Notes: generated from the sequence alone by a model not told the origin. A stretch of DNA of 64,000 nucleotides from Pseudomonadota bacterium (GCA_023391095.1 JAEWBN010000013.1:1-64000); one strand, 5' to 3'; positions 36,615-46,220 are shown, counted from the first letter of the stretch. Translations and numbers: made by a program.

Positions 36615-39059
36615 TCATGTTCCCCGCTGCTTGGCACGGTTCGTCGCCGGGGCCGCGATGGGGTCGTCGGGCCAGGGGTGGCGCGGGTAGCGGCCCTTGA
36701 GGTCCTTGGCAACGTCCTTCCAGCTGCCGCGCCAGAAACCGGGCAGGTCCCGCGTGGTCTGGATGGGGCGATGGGCGGGCGAGAGCAGGACCAGAAGCAG
36801 CGGCAGCTTGCCATTGGCAATGGTGGGGTGGCGGTGCAGCCCGAACAGCTCCTGCACCCGGACTTCGAGCGCCGGGCCGTTTTCGGCGCCGTAGTCGATG
36901 GGCAGGTGGCTGCCCGATGGCGCGTGGAAGTGGCTGGGCAGGAGCTTTTCGATCTCCTGCCGCTTCGCCCAGGGCAGAAGGGCATCGAGCGCCATGCTCA
37001 GGTGGTCGGCGGAAATGGCGCCAAGGCGGGTTTCACCGACCAGGTGCGGGGCCAGCCAATCGGGGTCGTGCGCCAGCGCCGCATCGGAGAGGTCCGGCCA
37101 ATCCTCTCCAAGGGTCTGGTGGAGAAAGCTGGCGCGGGCGCGCAGAGCTTTCTGGTCTTTTGACCATGGCAAGCTTTCGGGACGCTGGAGTGCGGCTTGC
37201 GCCAGCAGCGCAGCGGCGGCTTCAAAATCGGTGACCGGCGCGGTGTCATCGGCAAGGCGCAGGGCGTCGAGACGACGCTGCCGGCGCGCACGGACCGATT
37301 GGGTTTGCGGATCGAAGGCGAGCGTTGTTTCCGCCGTGATGCGGTGCGCGAACAGCGTTTCGAGGTCAGCGGCGTCGAGGTGGGCCGCCGAGCGGATGCG
37401 GCCCTGTGTGGCGCTGCCGGTCAGGTCGGCGACCACGATCAGGGGTGCAGAAGCGAGGGAATGGGTTTCGTCCAACTGGGCCTGGCGACCATTGGCGAGG
37501 CGGAAACGCCCACGCGGACCGACAGCCTGCGCGATCCGGTCGGGAAAGGCGCGGGCCAAGTGCAGGCCGGGAGGGAGCGGGTCACCGGATGCGCCGCCAG
37601 CCGCCCTGGCCCAGCGCCTGGCCATGGCGCGCGCGTCGTCGGCGCGGCGCGAGCGGTCGGTGCGGAAGCGCTCAAGGCGGCGGGCAAGGTCAGTGTCGTC
37701 TCCGCACAGTCCGCGCTCGCCGATGAGCACGGCAAGGTCCGCGGCGGTTTGCGCATCGCCGTCGGCGGCTGCAGCCATGACCATATGGGCGAGGCGCGGA
37801 TGGAGCGGCAGGCGGGATAGCGCCTTGCCCGCTGGGGTGAGGTGCCCTGTGGCGTCCAGCGCGTCGAGGCGGGTCAGGAGGGCCTTTGCCTCAGCCCAGG
37901 CGGGAGCGGGCGGCGGATCAAGGAAGCCCAACGCGCCCGGATCGCTGACGCCCCAGGCGGCGAGGTCGAGCATGAGGCCGGAGAGATCCGCCGCGAGGAT
38001 TTCGGGCGTCTCAAAGGGGGCGAGGGCCGCCGTCTGGCCTTCATTCCAGAGCCGGATGCAGACGCCGGGGCTGGTGCGACCGGCGCGGCCGCGACGCTGA
38101 TCCGCGCCGGCGCGGGAGACGCGGGTGGTGGCCAGGGTGGTGAGGCCCGTTGCAGGCTCATAAACCGGAACCCGACGGAAGCCGCTGTCGACGACGATGC
38201 GGATGCCCTCGATGGTCAGCGAGGTTTCGGCAATGGAGGTCGCAAGCACGACCTTGCGGCGGCCCTCGGGTGCCGGCTGGATGGCCCGGTCCTGCTCGGC
38301 TGGGGTGAGCTGGCCATAAAGCGGGGCAAGGTCGACAGTGGCGGGCAGGCGCGCGGCAAGCCGCTCTGCGGTGCGCGTGATTTCGGCCTGGCCGGGCAGG
38401 AAGACGAGCGCTGACCCGTCATGTTCGCGCAGGGCCTTGAGGGTGGCTGCGGTGACCTGATCTTCAAGGCGCGCGAGCGGATCGGGCTCGGCGTACAATG
38501 TTTCGACCGGGAAGGTCCGGCCGGGACTGTCGATGACTGGCGCATCGCCCAGAAGGGTCGCTACGCGGGCGCCATCGATGGTGGCGGACATGACAAGGAG
38601 CCGGAGGTCGGGCCGCAGGGCGCGGGCGTCGAGCGCCAGCGCCAGGCCGAGATCGCCATCGAGACTGCGTTCGTGGAACTCGTCGAAGAGGACTGCCGCA
38701 ATGCCCGAGAGCTCGGGATCGTCCAGAATGAGGCGGGTAAAGACGCCTTCGGTGACCACTTCGATGCGGGTCCGGGCGGAAACCCTGGTTTCCATGCGGA
38801 CGCGGTAGCCGACTGTCTGGCCCACCTCTTCGCCCAGCAGCCTTGCCATCTGACGGGCGGCTGCGCGTGCGGCCAGGCGGCGCGGTTCGAGCACGATGAT
38901 CTTGCCGCCGTTCTGCCAGGGCGCGCCCAGCAGGGCGAGCGGCACGCGCGTGGTCTTGCCGGCGCCGGGCTGGGCGACCAGCACGGCGGCCGTGCCAGTG
39001 GCCAGCGCATCGGCCAGGGCGGGCAGGACTGCATCGATGGGCAGGGGCGGCAGGGTCAT
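36615..39059 (-). CDS. hrpB: ATP-dependent helicase HrpB
   Basis: 814 residues, the usual HrpB size. Helicase motif I is AQPGAGKTTRVPLALL (about 28-43), motif II DEFHERS (DExH), motif III SATIDG and motif VI QRRGRAGRTSPG. The HA2/helicase-associated region and the HrpB C-terminal domain complete it. HrpB is a DEAH-box RNA helicase of unclear cellular role, non-essential in E. coli. Start ATG 39059 was chosen for alignment to the family; a longer frame adds 31 residues. It is divergent from the DUF72 gene. Confidence 0.93.
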   Translation of the reverse strand: MTLPPLPIDAVLPALADALATGTAAVLVAQPGAGKTTRVPLALLGAPWQNGGKIIVLEPRRLAARAAARQMARLLGEEVGQTVGYRVRMETRVSARTRIEVVTEGVFTRLILDDPELSGIAAVLFDEFHERSLDGDLGLALALDARALRPDLRLLVMSATIDGARVATLLGDAPVIDSPGRTFPVETLYAEPDPLARLEDQVTAATLKALREHDGSALVFLPGQAEITRTAERLAARLPATVDLAPLYGQLTPAEQDRAIQPAPEGRRKVVLATSIAETSLTIEGIRIVVDSGFRRVPVYEPATGLTTLATTRVSRAGADQRRGRAGRTSPGVCIRLWNEGQTAALAPFETPEILAADLSGLMLDLAAWGVSDPGALGFLDPPPAPAWAEAKALLTRLDALDATGHLTPAGKALSRLPLHPRLAHMVMAAAADGDAQTAADLAVLIGERGLCGDDTDLARRLERFRTDRSRRADDARAMARRWARAAGGASGDPLPPGLHLARAFPDRIAQAVGPRGRFRLANGRQAQLDETHSLASAPLIVVADLTGSATQGRIRSAAHLDAADLETLFAHRITAETTLAFDPQTQSVRARRQRRLDALRLADDTAPVTDFEAAAALLAQAALQRPESLPWSKDQKALRARASFLHQTLGEDWPDLSDAALAHDPDWLAPHLVGETRLGAISADHLSMALDALLPWAKRQEIEKLLPSHFHAPSGSHLPIDYGAENGPALEVRVQELFGLHRHPTIANGKLPLLLVLLSPAHRPIQTTRDLPGFWRGSWKDVAKDLKGRYPRHPWPDDPIAAPATNRAKQRGT

Positions 39060-39133
39060 GGCCGGGACATAGCTTTGCGCTTGCGGTGGGGCAAGCGGGG
39101 CAACGCGGCAGCCGGCCAAAACGTTGGCGCGGG

Positions 39134-40009
39134 ATGGACACGCATGGCGCAATCCGCATCGGGGTTTCCGGCTGGACCTACCAGCCCTGGCGCGGAAACT
39201 TCTATCCCGAAGGACTGGTGCAGCGGCGCGAGCTTGCCTTTGCCGCTAGCCAGTTCAACTCGCTGGAAATCAACGGGACGTTCTATGGCATGCAGACGCC
39301 GAAGGCGTTTCGCAGCTGGGCAGCAGAAGTGCCGGAGGGCTTTGTCTTTTCGGTCAAGGGGCCGCGTTACCTCACCCATATGCTGCGGCTCAAAGATGCC
39401 GAGGCCCCGCTCGCCAATTTCCTTGCCTCGGGGCCGCTGGTGCTCGGCGAAAAGCTCGGCCCGGTGCTGTGGCAGTTTCCGGCCCGGTTCGCACTGGACA
39501 TGGGGCGCATGGAGGCGTTCTTCCGCCTCCTGCCACGCGACACCGGCGCGGCAGCCGCGCTGGCACATCGGCATGACCAGCGCCTGCGGGCGCCGGCCGA
39601 TTATGGCGACGGGGTCGTGCGGCCGATGCGTCACGCGGTGGAAATCCGGCACGAGAGCTTCTGCGATCCCGACTTCATTGCGCTCCTGCGCGCATACGGT
39701 GTCGCACTGGTCTGTGCCGACACGGTGGAATGGCCGCTGCTGATGGATGTGACGGCCGATTTTGTTTATTGTCGGCTGCATGGCTCGACCGAGCTTTACA
39801 AGTCCAAATATCCTGACGCAGCGCTCGACCAATGGGCCAAGCGCGTCCGGAATTGGTCATTGGGCAAGGCCACGGACGGCAATTTCGTCACCGCGCCCAC
39901 GGCGGATGGCCAAAAGCGAGATGTCTATTTTTATTTCGACAATACGGACAAGCTGATGGCGCCCGACGATGCGCGCGGATTGATGGCGCGTCTGGGTCTC
40001 CCCCAGTAG
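39134..40009 (+). CDS. DUF72 (YecE-like) protein
   Basis: 291 residues. The family landmarks are IRIGVSGWTYQPWRGNFYP near the start, FNSLEINGTFYGMQ, FSVKGPRYLTHMLRLKD and the late FVYCRLHGSTELYKSKY plus VYFYFDNTD. DUF72/YecE proteins have a TIM-barrel fold and unknown function. No signal peptide is seen. It is followed after 55 bp by the aldose epimerase on the same strand, perhaps co-transcribed. Confidence 0.88.
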   Translation: MDTHGAIRIGVSGWTYQPWRGNFYPEGLVQRRELAFAASQFNSLEINGTFYGMQTPKAFRSWAAEVPEGFVFSVKGPRYLTHMLRLKDAEAPLANFLASGPLVLGEKLGPVLWQFPARFALDMGRMEAFFRLLPRDTGAAAALAHRHDQRLRAPADYGDGVVRPMRHAVEIRHESFCDPDFIALLRAYGVALVCADTVEWPLLMDVTADFVYCRLHGSTELYKSKYPDAALDQWAKRVRNWSLGKATDGNFVTAPTADGQKRDVYFYFDNTDKLMAPDDARGLMARLGLPQ

Positions 40010-40064
40010 GCGTGGGGGCCGCTTCGGGCTAGTGTGGACCGGTGAATCGCTGGAGACCCCCCGT

Positions 40065-40928
40065 ATGCAGTTGACCCGGATCAGCAATGGCGAGCTTACG
40101 GTCGATGTGGCAGCGCTCGGGGCGGAAATGCAGTCGATCCAAACCCGCGATGGCCGCCACTGGCTCTGGCATGGGGATGCCAGCTATTGGACGGGACGCT
40201 CGCCGGTGCTTTTTCCCATGGTGGGCAAGGCGCCCAATGACACGTTGACCATCGAGGGCGAGCGGTTCCAGATGAGCCAGCACGGCTTTGCGCGGCGCAG
40301 CAATTTCGCGCTCGTGCTGGAAGAGACCGACCGCTGCATCTACCGGCTGGAGGCATCGGAGGCGAGCCGGGCGCTTTATCCCTTCGATTTCCGGCTTGAT
40401 CTTGAACACCGGCTTGAAGGCGGAGCGGTCGTGGTGACCGCCGAAGTCACCAATCACGACAGCCGGACCTTGCCCTTCGGCATCGGCTTTCATCCCGCCT
40501 TTGCCTGGCCCCTGCCGGGCGCCAGCGGGGTGCATCAGGTTGTACTCGATAATGGCGCGGAGCCGTTGCGGCAGCGCCTTTCGGGCGGCCTCGTCACCGA
40601 GGACAAGCTCGCTTCGCCCTTTAAGGCCGGGCAATTGACGCTTGATCACGACCTCTTTTTGGATGATGCCCTGGTCTTTTCCGAGGGCGCGGGCACGGGG
40701 CTGGTTTACGGACCTGCGGCGGGCCCGAAAGTGCGCTTCAGTTGGGAAAACCTCCCCAATTTCGCACTCTGGACCAAGCCGGGCGCAGGGTTCATCTGCC
40801 TTGAGCCCTGGCATGGCACGGCGGCGCTGGCCGGAGGATCCGATGATCTGGCCGAGCGCCCCTATTCGGTTCGGCTGGAGCCGGGCACCACCGCACGCTA
40901 CGCCTTCCGCGCCGAGATGATCGGCTAG
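40065..40928 (+). CDS. Aldose 1-epimerase family protein
   Basis: 287 residues. The galactose mutarotase-like beta-sandwich is recognised by LGAEMQSIQTRDGRHWLWHGDASYWTGRSPVLFPMVG, QHGFARRSNF (catalytic His) and FGIGFHPAFAWPL, with a late conserved E/GFICLEPWHG (catalytic acid region). This subgroup (LacX/YihR-like) interconverts anomers of aldoses. The exact sugar is not predicted. Convergent with the HerA-like gene, whose stop lies 8 bp away. Confidence 0.85.
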   Translation: MQLTRISNGELTVDVAALGAEMQSIQTRDGRHWLWHGDASYWTGRSPVLFPMVGKAPNDTLTIEGERFQMSQHGFARRSNFALVLEETDRCIYRLEASEASRALYPFDFRLDLEHRLEGGAVVVTAEVTNHDSRTLPFGIGFHPAFAWPLPGASGVHQVVLDNGAEPLRQRLSGGLVTEDKLASPFKAGQLTLDHDLFLDDALVFSEGAGTGLVYGPAAGPKVRFSWENLPNFALWTKPGAGFICLEPWHGTAALAGGSDDLAERPYSVRLEPGTTARYAFRAEMIG

Positions 40929-40935
40929 ATTCGCT

Positions 40936-42459
40936 CTATTCGGCAGCGCCGCGATGGTCGAGGAGCGCGTCCGGGCCATTGGGGTCGCCGGGGCCGGTCT
41001 CGCAGCCCAGATCGGGGAAGGCGGCGATCCGCTGATTGCGGAAGTCGGTGCGCAGGACAATGAGGCCCCGCTCCTCGAACCAGGTCAGAAGACGACGGGC
41101 GCGGCTCGATGAATGGGTGCCGTAGAGCCGGGCCAGCGTTGCGTCGGAGGGGCAAGGCGCCCCTGTCAGCGCCGCCTGGGCGATGACGAGGAAGACACCC
41201 TGGACGTCGTCGGTCAGCGTTTCGGAGAGGCCCAGGGCCTGCTGCCAGCCGTCGGAGGCGGCGATATCCTCATCGGGTGCGACGCGGGCCACGGCCAGCA
41301 TGCGCTTGAAGGCCGGCAATGCAGGCGGTTCGCCCGGCACGCGGCGGATGCGGCAGCGAACAAGGAAATCCTGATACAGCACGGCCGTGGTGCGGAAGCC
41401 GGCATCCGGGTCGCTCAAGAGTTCGGCCATGACGGCCTTGATCTGGGCCTCGCGCTCGGCTTCGTCGATCTCGGGGAAAAGCGAGACCGGTTCCTCGGGC
41501 ATTTCGGCGCGCGCCTTGGCGCGGGCTTCGGCGACCTGGGCCAGAAGCTCGTTGGTCGAGGGCGGTGGCGGCGGGGCCGGGCGGCGCACCACGGGACGGG
41601 TAAACTCTTCCGGGTCCTGGGTAAAAATCAGATCGGCGGCATCGGCGGGCGCTTCCGGAAGTGGCGTCAGCTTGGGGCTGGTGGAGCGGGCGGAGGTCTC
41701 GACGGGGCCAATGGTGATGGGCAGGGGACGCCGGGATATGGCCGGGCCCAGGGCTACGAAATGGCCCCGTTGCAGATCGCGGAACTGCTCGGCCTGGCGG
41801 CGATCCATGCCCAGGAGGTCGGCGGCACGGGCCATGTCAATATCGAGAAAAGTGCGGCCCATCAGGAAGTTAGAAGCTTCTGCCGCAACGTTCTTGGCGA
41901 GCTTGGCGAGGCGCTGGGTGGCGATGACGCCGGCAAGGCCGCGTTTGCGGCCGCGGCACATAAGGTTGGTCATGGCGCCGAGCGACAATTTGCGAGCTTC
42001 ATCAGACACTTCGCCCGCTGCGGCCGGGGCGAAGAGCTGGGCTTCGTCGACGACCACGAGGACCGGATACCAGTAGTCGCGGTCGGCATCGAACATGCCG
42101 CCGAGAAAGGCGGCGGCGGCGCGCATCTGCTGCTCGACGTCGAGGCCCTCGAGGTTGAGGACGACCGAGACGCGGTGCTGGCGGACGCGGGCGGCGATGC
42201 GGGTCAACTCGTTTTCGGTGCGCGCGGCATCCACCACCAAGTGTCCGTAACGCTCTGACAGCGTTACGAAATCGCCTTCCGGATCGATGACGCATTGCTG
42301 CACCCACTGAGCCGATTGCTCGAGCAGGCGACGCAGCAGGTGGGATTTGCCGGAGCCCGAATTGCCCTGCACCAGAAGCCGGGTGGCGAGCAATTCCTCA
42401 AGGTCCATGCGGGCATGGCCGGCGGGGCGGCTCTCTCCCATGTCGATGGAAACCTGCAT
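40936..42459 (-). CDS. HerA-like P-loop ATPase
   Basis: 507 residues. The HerA/FtsK-type P-loop is LLVQGNSGSGKSHLLRRLL (Walker A GNSGSGKSH at 32-40), Walker B is VLVVVDEAQLF, and the sensor stretch is GVIATQRLAKLAKNVAAEA with an arginine-rich RGRKRGLAG. The second half has a proline-rich linker and a C-terminal part with a winged-helix look (YGTHSSSRARRLLTWFEERGLIVLR). HerA proteins form hexameric DNA pumps, usually with NurA, or with Sir2 or nucleases in defence. No such partner is adjacent; the gene stands alone. Confidence 0.8.
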   Translation of the reverse strand: MQVSIDMGESRPAGHARMDLEELLATRLLVQGNSGSGKSHLLRRLLEQSAQWVQQCVIDPEGDFVTLSERYGHLVVDAARTENELTRIAARVRQHRVSVVLNLEGLDVEQQMRAAAAFLGGMFDADRDYWYPVLVVVDEAQLFAPAAAGEVSDEARKLSLGAMTNLMCRGRKRGLAGVIATQRLAKLAKNVAAEASNFLMGRTFLDIDMARAADLLGMDRRQAEQFRDLQRGHFVALGPAISRRPLPITIGPVETSARSTSPKLTPLPEAPADAADLIFTQDPEEFTRPVVRRPAPPPPPSTNELLAQVAEARAKARAEMPEEPVSLFPEIDEAEREAQIKAVMAELLSDPDAGFRTTAVLYQDFLVRCRIRRVPGEPPALPAFKRMLAVARVAPDEDIAASDGWQQALGLSETLTDDVQGVFLVIAQAALTGAPCPSDATLARLYGTHSSSRARRLLTWFEERGLIVLRTDFRNQRIAAFPDLGCETGPGDPNGPDALLDHRGAAE

Positions 42460-42588
42460 TGGCTCTCCGGTCGGATGCGTTCACATCCGGCTAACCGAAG
42501 AGGGAACGCAAGGGTGCTAAAGTTCACAGACTGTTAGCACCGACCGCTCCGATTCGGGGAATTGGTGACGCTCTGGTTCCACAAGTGA

Positions 42589-43215
42589 TCAGACCGGCTT
42601 GCGCGCGATGATGAACACCGCCTTGCCCTTGCCCGGCTGCCAGAGCTTTTCGATCTCGAAGCCGGTTTGGCGATGCATGGCTTCAAGCCGCTTGGGGCTG
42701 AAGGCCTTGATGGTGGGCAGGAGCCCGACGGCTTTGCCGAGCGGGGCGATGAGGCCGAGGACGAGGCCGGGACCACCCGCCAGGCAGGCAGTGCTGGTGA
42801 TGAAATAGCCGCCCGGCTTGAGCATGGCAAAGCTCGCCGCGATTGCCTTTTGCGGATCAGGGAGGAGGTGGAGGATGGAGTGGCCCATGACCACGTCGTA
42901 GCGCGCCGGGCTGGGGGCCATGGTGGTGATGTCTGCCTGCTCGAAGGTGACATTAGTGATGCCAGCCTGTTCGGCCTTGGTGCGGGCGATCTCGACCATG
43001 CGCTGGGAAAAGTCGGTGGCGCGGATATGCCGGACCCGTGGCGCATGGGTGAGGGCAGTGGTGCCGGTGCCGCAGCCGAATTCAAAGACGTCCATATCAG
43101 GACGCAGAAGACGCCGGGTGTCGTCCAGCTTGGCTTGGTAGCTCGCCGGATCAGCCACGGGCTGGGCGGCATATTTGTCGGCGAGCCGGTTCCAGAACCG
43201 GGATTGGTCGGCCAT
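42589..43215 (-). CDS. Class I SAM-dependent methyltransferase
   Basis: 208 residues from the ATG at 43215 with GAGGGGAC upstream. SAM motif I is VFEFGCGTGTTAL, motif II/III are IRATDFSQRMVEIARTKAE and VTFEQADI, and motif post-I is YDVVMGHSILHLLPD. A Tyr/Phe-rich C-terminal half gives no certain substrate; small molecules or quinones are plausible. It is divergent from a LysR gene, sharing a short promoter region, so that LysR protein may control it. Confidence 0.85.
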   Translation of the reverse strand: MADQSRFWNRLADKYAAQPVADPASYQAKLDDTRRLLRPDMDVFEFGCGTGTTALTHAPRVRHIRATDFSQRMVEIARTKAEQAGITNVTFEQADITTMAPSPARYDVVMGHSILHLLPDPQKAIAASFAMLKPGGYFITSTACLAGGPGLVLGLIAPLGKAVGLLPTIKAFSPKRLEAMHRQTGFEIEKLWQPGKGKAVFIIARKPV

Positions 43216-43256
43216 GTCTTGTCCCCTCGTGAATGGACGCAAAATAGTGGCCGTCT

Positions 43257-43307
43257 CATGCAAACGAAATTGCAGAAATTGGCACGATCTATATACGTTT
43301 TTGCATG
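43257..43307. promoter_or_regulatory. Inverted repeat in the methyltransferase-LysR divergent promoter
   Basis: CATGCAAA (43257-43264) and TTTGCATG (43300-43307) form an 8-bp inverted repeat around 35 nt; the second arm contains the LysR start codon. LysR proteins often bind such sites near their own gene. The link is inference. Confidence 0.4.
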
Positions 43308-44279
43308 AAACGATCTGTCCCCGATTTTGACTGGAACCAGGCGCGGGCCTTCATGGCGACCGCCGAAGCCGGATCGCTTTCCGCAGCGGCGCGCCGACTG
43401 GGGCTGACGCAGCCGACGCTGGGGCGGCAGGTGGTCGCTCTCGAAGCGGCGCTGGGCGTGACGCTGTTTGAACGGGTGGGCCGTTCGCTGGCGCTGACGC
43501 AGGCTGGGCGGGCGTTGCTTGAGCATGTGCAGAATATGGGCGCGGCGGCCGAGGCGGTTGCCCGTGCCGCCTCGCACCAGTCGCAGACCGAAGAGGGTTT
43601 GGTGCGGATCACGGCCAGCGATGTCTATGCGGCCAATGTTCTGCCGCAGGCGCTGCTGCTTCTGGGGCAACGCGCCCCGGGCATCAGGGTGGATGTGCTG
43701 GCGTCCAACAGCGTCAATGACCTGATCCGGCGGGAAGCCGACATTGCCATAAGGCACGTCCAGCCGAGCGAACCGGACCTGATTGCGCGGCGGTGTCCGG
43801 ATTCGTCGGCGCGGCTTTATGCATCGGAAGCTCTCTACCAAAGGCTGGGGCGGCCGGAGCGGCGCGAGCAGTTGGCGGATGCGCCCTTTATCGGGCCCAG
43901 CGAGCGGCCAGATTATTTCGTGGCCGAGCTCAACCGGCGGGGGGTGCCGATCACGCTCGACAATCTGCGCTATTCGACCGGGAGCGGTCTGGCCTACTGG
44001 CAGTGGGTACAGGCGGGGCTCGGCATCGGGGCCATCATGGACCCGGTGGCAGAGGCGACCAAGGGTGTCCGCCCCGTGGGCGACATGGAGCCAATGCCGG
44101 TGCCGGTATGGCTGGTGACACACCGGGAATTGCGGACCAGCCGACGCATTCGCGTGGTGTTCGACGTTCTGGGCGAAGTGCTGGGTGGCGGACACTGGGG
44201 TGTCGAGCTGCCGGAACCCGAAGAGGCGGATGAGGGCCAGGCGGGACACGCCGCGGGCGCGGCTTTGCATCAGCCATAG
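43305..44279 (+). CDS. LysR-family transcriptional regulator
   Basis: 324 residues. The N-terminal helix-turn-helix (about 8-67: DWNQARAFMATAEAGSLSAAARRLGLTQPTLGRQVVALEAALGVTLFER) is standard. A periplasmic-binding-like effector domain follows (about 95-300). A C-terminal extension rich in acidic and alanine residues goes beyond the usual 300. Its divergent partner is the methyltransferase. The effector is unknown. Confidence 0.9.
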   Translation: MKRSVPDFDWNQARAFMATAEAGSLSAAARRLGLTQPTLGRQVVALEAALGVTLFERVGRSLALTQAGRALLEHVQNMGAAAEAVARAASHQSQTEEGLVRITASDVYAANVLPQALLLLGQRAPGIRVDVLASNSVNDLIRREADIAIRHVQPSEPDLIARRCPDSSARLYASEALYQRLGRPERREQLADAPFIGPSERPDYFVAELNRRGVPITLDNLRYSTGSGLAYWQWVQAGLGIGAIMDPVAEATKGVRPVGDMEPMPVPVWLVTHRELRTSRRIRVVFDVLGEVLGGGHWGVELPEPEEADEGQAGHAAGAALHQP

Positions 44280-44326
44280 CCCTGAGACGCCCGGGGGGTG
44301 TATTGCTGGGGCTCCGGGAATCAAGG

Positions 44327-45040
44327 ATGGCGGACGCGGTCTTGGAGGCGAGCAGGAGTTTGGAAGCGAACACGGGTCTGGACGCGGGCACGGGAACCAT
44401 GGCCATGCGGGTCGTTGGCGCGTTGCGCGACGACATCGTGACCATGGCGCTCAAACCCGGCGACGCCATTTCCGAGAGCGATATCGCGGCGCGCTACGGC
44501 GTGTCGCGCCAGCCGGTGCGCGAGGCCTTTATCCGGCTGGCGCAGCAGGGGCTGCTGCTGATCCGGCCCAAGCGCGCCACCGTGGTCAAGAAAATCTCCC
44601 CCGACGGGGTGCGGCAGAGCCGGTTCATCCGCGAAAGCATCGAGATTGAAATCATCCGCCGGGTCGCCAGCCAGCCTGCGCCCGACGCCCTGGCCACGCT
44701 GACCGCCTTGATTGCGGAACAGGAAGAGGCGGCGGCTGTCGACGATACGCGGCGCTTCCATGCGCTGGACGAGCTGTTTCATCGCACGCTCGCCCGGCTG
44801 GCCGGCGTTGAATATGCATGGCAAATGGTCGACGACCACAAGATACAACTCGACCGGGTGCGGTACCTGACACTGGGCCAGTCGTCCAAGGACCGCGCCA
44901 TTGCCGAGCACAAGGTGATTGCCGAGGCGGTGGGCCGGGGGGACGTGGAAGGGGCTGAAAGCGCCATGCGGGCGCATCTGCAACGCGCCGAAGTGCTGCT
45001 GGGCCAGACAATCAGCGACTTTCCCGATTATTTCGAATAG
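44327..45040 (+). CDS. GntR-family regulator (FCD type)
   Basis: 237 residues from the ATG at 44327; a TTG at 44303 and an ATG at 44399 are alternatives. A winged helix-turn-helix (about 25-90: VVGALRDDIVTMALKPGDAISESDIAARYGVSRQPVREAFIRLAQQGLL) precedes an FCD domain with D..FH..L....H...H metal-type histidines. The aldo/keto reductase gene starts 108 bp later on the same strand, so that gene may be its target. No copy of the ACTAACATGTTAGT palindrome was found near it, so it serves a different site than the fucU-linked GntR. Confidence 0.85.
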   Translation: MADAVLEASRSLEANTGLDAGTGTMAMRVVGALRDDIVTMALKPGDAISESDIAARYGVSRQPVREAFIRLAQQGLLLIRPKRATVVKKISPDGVRQSRFIRESIEIEIIRRVASQPAPDALATLTALIAEQEEAAAVDDTRRFHALDELFHRTLARLAGVEYAWQMVDDHKIQLDRVRYLTLGQSSKDRAIAEHKVIAEAVGRGDVEGAESAMRAHLQRAEVLLGQTISDFPDYFE

Positions 45041-45148
45041 GCGGCCTCGCCTTTGTGCATGGCCTGGGCACAGCGCGGCAGCGGCCTTGTTCCCGCGCGG
45101 CGGCGCGACTAGGTTGCGCCGGAAATTCACTCACGGGCGGAGCAGGCG

Positions 45149-46123
45149 ATGAAAACGCGGCGTTTGGGCAAGACGGGCTATGAGGTCAGCGAGATCGGGC
45201 TGGGCTGCTGGCAGCTGGGCGGCGATTTCGGTCCGGTGGGCGACGAAGCCGCCACGGCCATTCTCGATACCGCCAGTGCAGCGGGCATCAGCTTCTGGGA
45301 CACGGCCGACGTTTATGGCGGGGGCCTCAGCGAAAGCCGGATCGGCGCCCATGCCAAGGGAAGCGCGGTGCGCGTCGCCACCAAGGTGGGGCGGGCGGGT
45401 ACGCTCTTTCCCGACAAGTATACATTCGAAGGCGTGCGGGACAGTCTCAGCGCCTCGGCGCAGCGGCTGGGTGTGACGACGCTGGACCTGGCACAGCTCC
45501 ATTGCGTGCCAACCGATGTCTTGCGCGATGGCGCCATTTTCGGCTGGATGGACCGGCTGCAGGCCGAGGGCCTGGTGCGTCACTGGGGCGCCAGCGTTGA
45601 AACCATCGAGGAAGGGCTGCTGTGTCTCGAACAGCCCGGCTGCGCCACGCTGCAGATCATCTTCAACCTTTTCCGCCAGGACGCGGCCAAGGAACTGCTG
45701 CCCAAGGCGGCGGAAAAGGATGTCGGCATCATCGTGCGCCTGCCGCTGGCCAGCGGGCTGCTCTCGGGCAAATACAACAAGGACACGCGCTTCGAGGATA
45801 CCGACCACCGCAACTATAACCGCGACGGCGCGGCCTTTTCGGTGGGCGAGACCTTTTCGGGCATTCCGTTCGAGCGCGGCATTGAACTGGTGCAGGAGCT
45901 CAAGGGGCTGGCGCCGGAAGGCGTGCCGATGAGCCAGTTTGCCCTGCGCTGGATTCTTGATCATCCGCAGGTCTCCACCGTCATTGCCGGCGTCTCCAAA
46001 CCCGAACAGATCGCCGACAACGTGGCCGCCAGCGAGCGCAAGAGCCTGTTCCCGGCGCTGATGGGGCAGCTGGGCGAATGGTATGAAACAGAAGTGAAGC
46101 CGGAGATCCGCGGCGGGGTCTGA
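45149..46123 (+). CDS. Aldo/keto reductase
   Basis: 324 residues, TIM-barrel oxidoreductase. The N-terminus is RRLGKTGYEVSEIGLGCWQLGG. The catalytic set is present as Asp in WDTADVYGGGLSE, Tyr in the same stretch, Lys in ATKVG and the His/Gln after DLAQLHCV. The C-terminal NADP site PQVSTVIAGVSKPEQI is typical. Members reduce aldehydes or ketones, or act as sugar dehydrogenases (L-fucose dehydrogenases of this fold exist). Such a role is not shown. It follows a GntR gene and ends at a strong terminator. Confidence 0.88.
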   Translation: MKTRRLGKTGYEVSEIGLGCWQLGGDFGPVGDEAATAILDTASAAGISFWDTADVYGGGLSESRIGAHAKGSAVRVATKVGRAGTLFPDKYTFEGVRDSLSASAQRLGVTTLDLAQLHCVPTDVLRDGAIFGWMDRLQAEGLVRHWGASVETIEEGLLCLEQPGCATLQIIFNLFRQDAAKELLPKAAEKDVGIIVRLPLASGLLSGKYNKDTRFEDTDHRNYNRDGAAFSVGETFSGIPFERGIELVQELKGLAPEGVPMSQFALRWILDHPQVSTVIAGVSKPEQIADNVAASERKSLFPALMGQLGEWYETEVKPEIRGGV

Positions 46124-46151
46124 TCCCATTCGCGGACTGCCACACAGGAAC

Positions 46152-46192
46152 GGGCGCGGCGCTTGAGGAAGCGCTGCGCCCGCTGCTTTTTT
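46152..46192 (+). terminator. Rho-independent terminator after the aldo/keto reductase
   Basis: GGGCGCGGCGCTT-GAGG-AAGCGCTGCGCCC forms a 13-bp stem with one G-U pair, then GCTGCTTTTTT. Confidence 0.8.
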
Positions 46193-46220
46193 GAGGGAAG
46201 CGAGGACGGCGGCAGTCCCG

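Noticed and set aside
40936..42459. HerA-like ATPase as part of an anti-phage system
   Set aside because: No Sir2, NurA, DUF4297 or nuclease gene is adjacent; the neighbours are metabolic.
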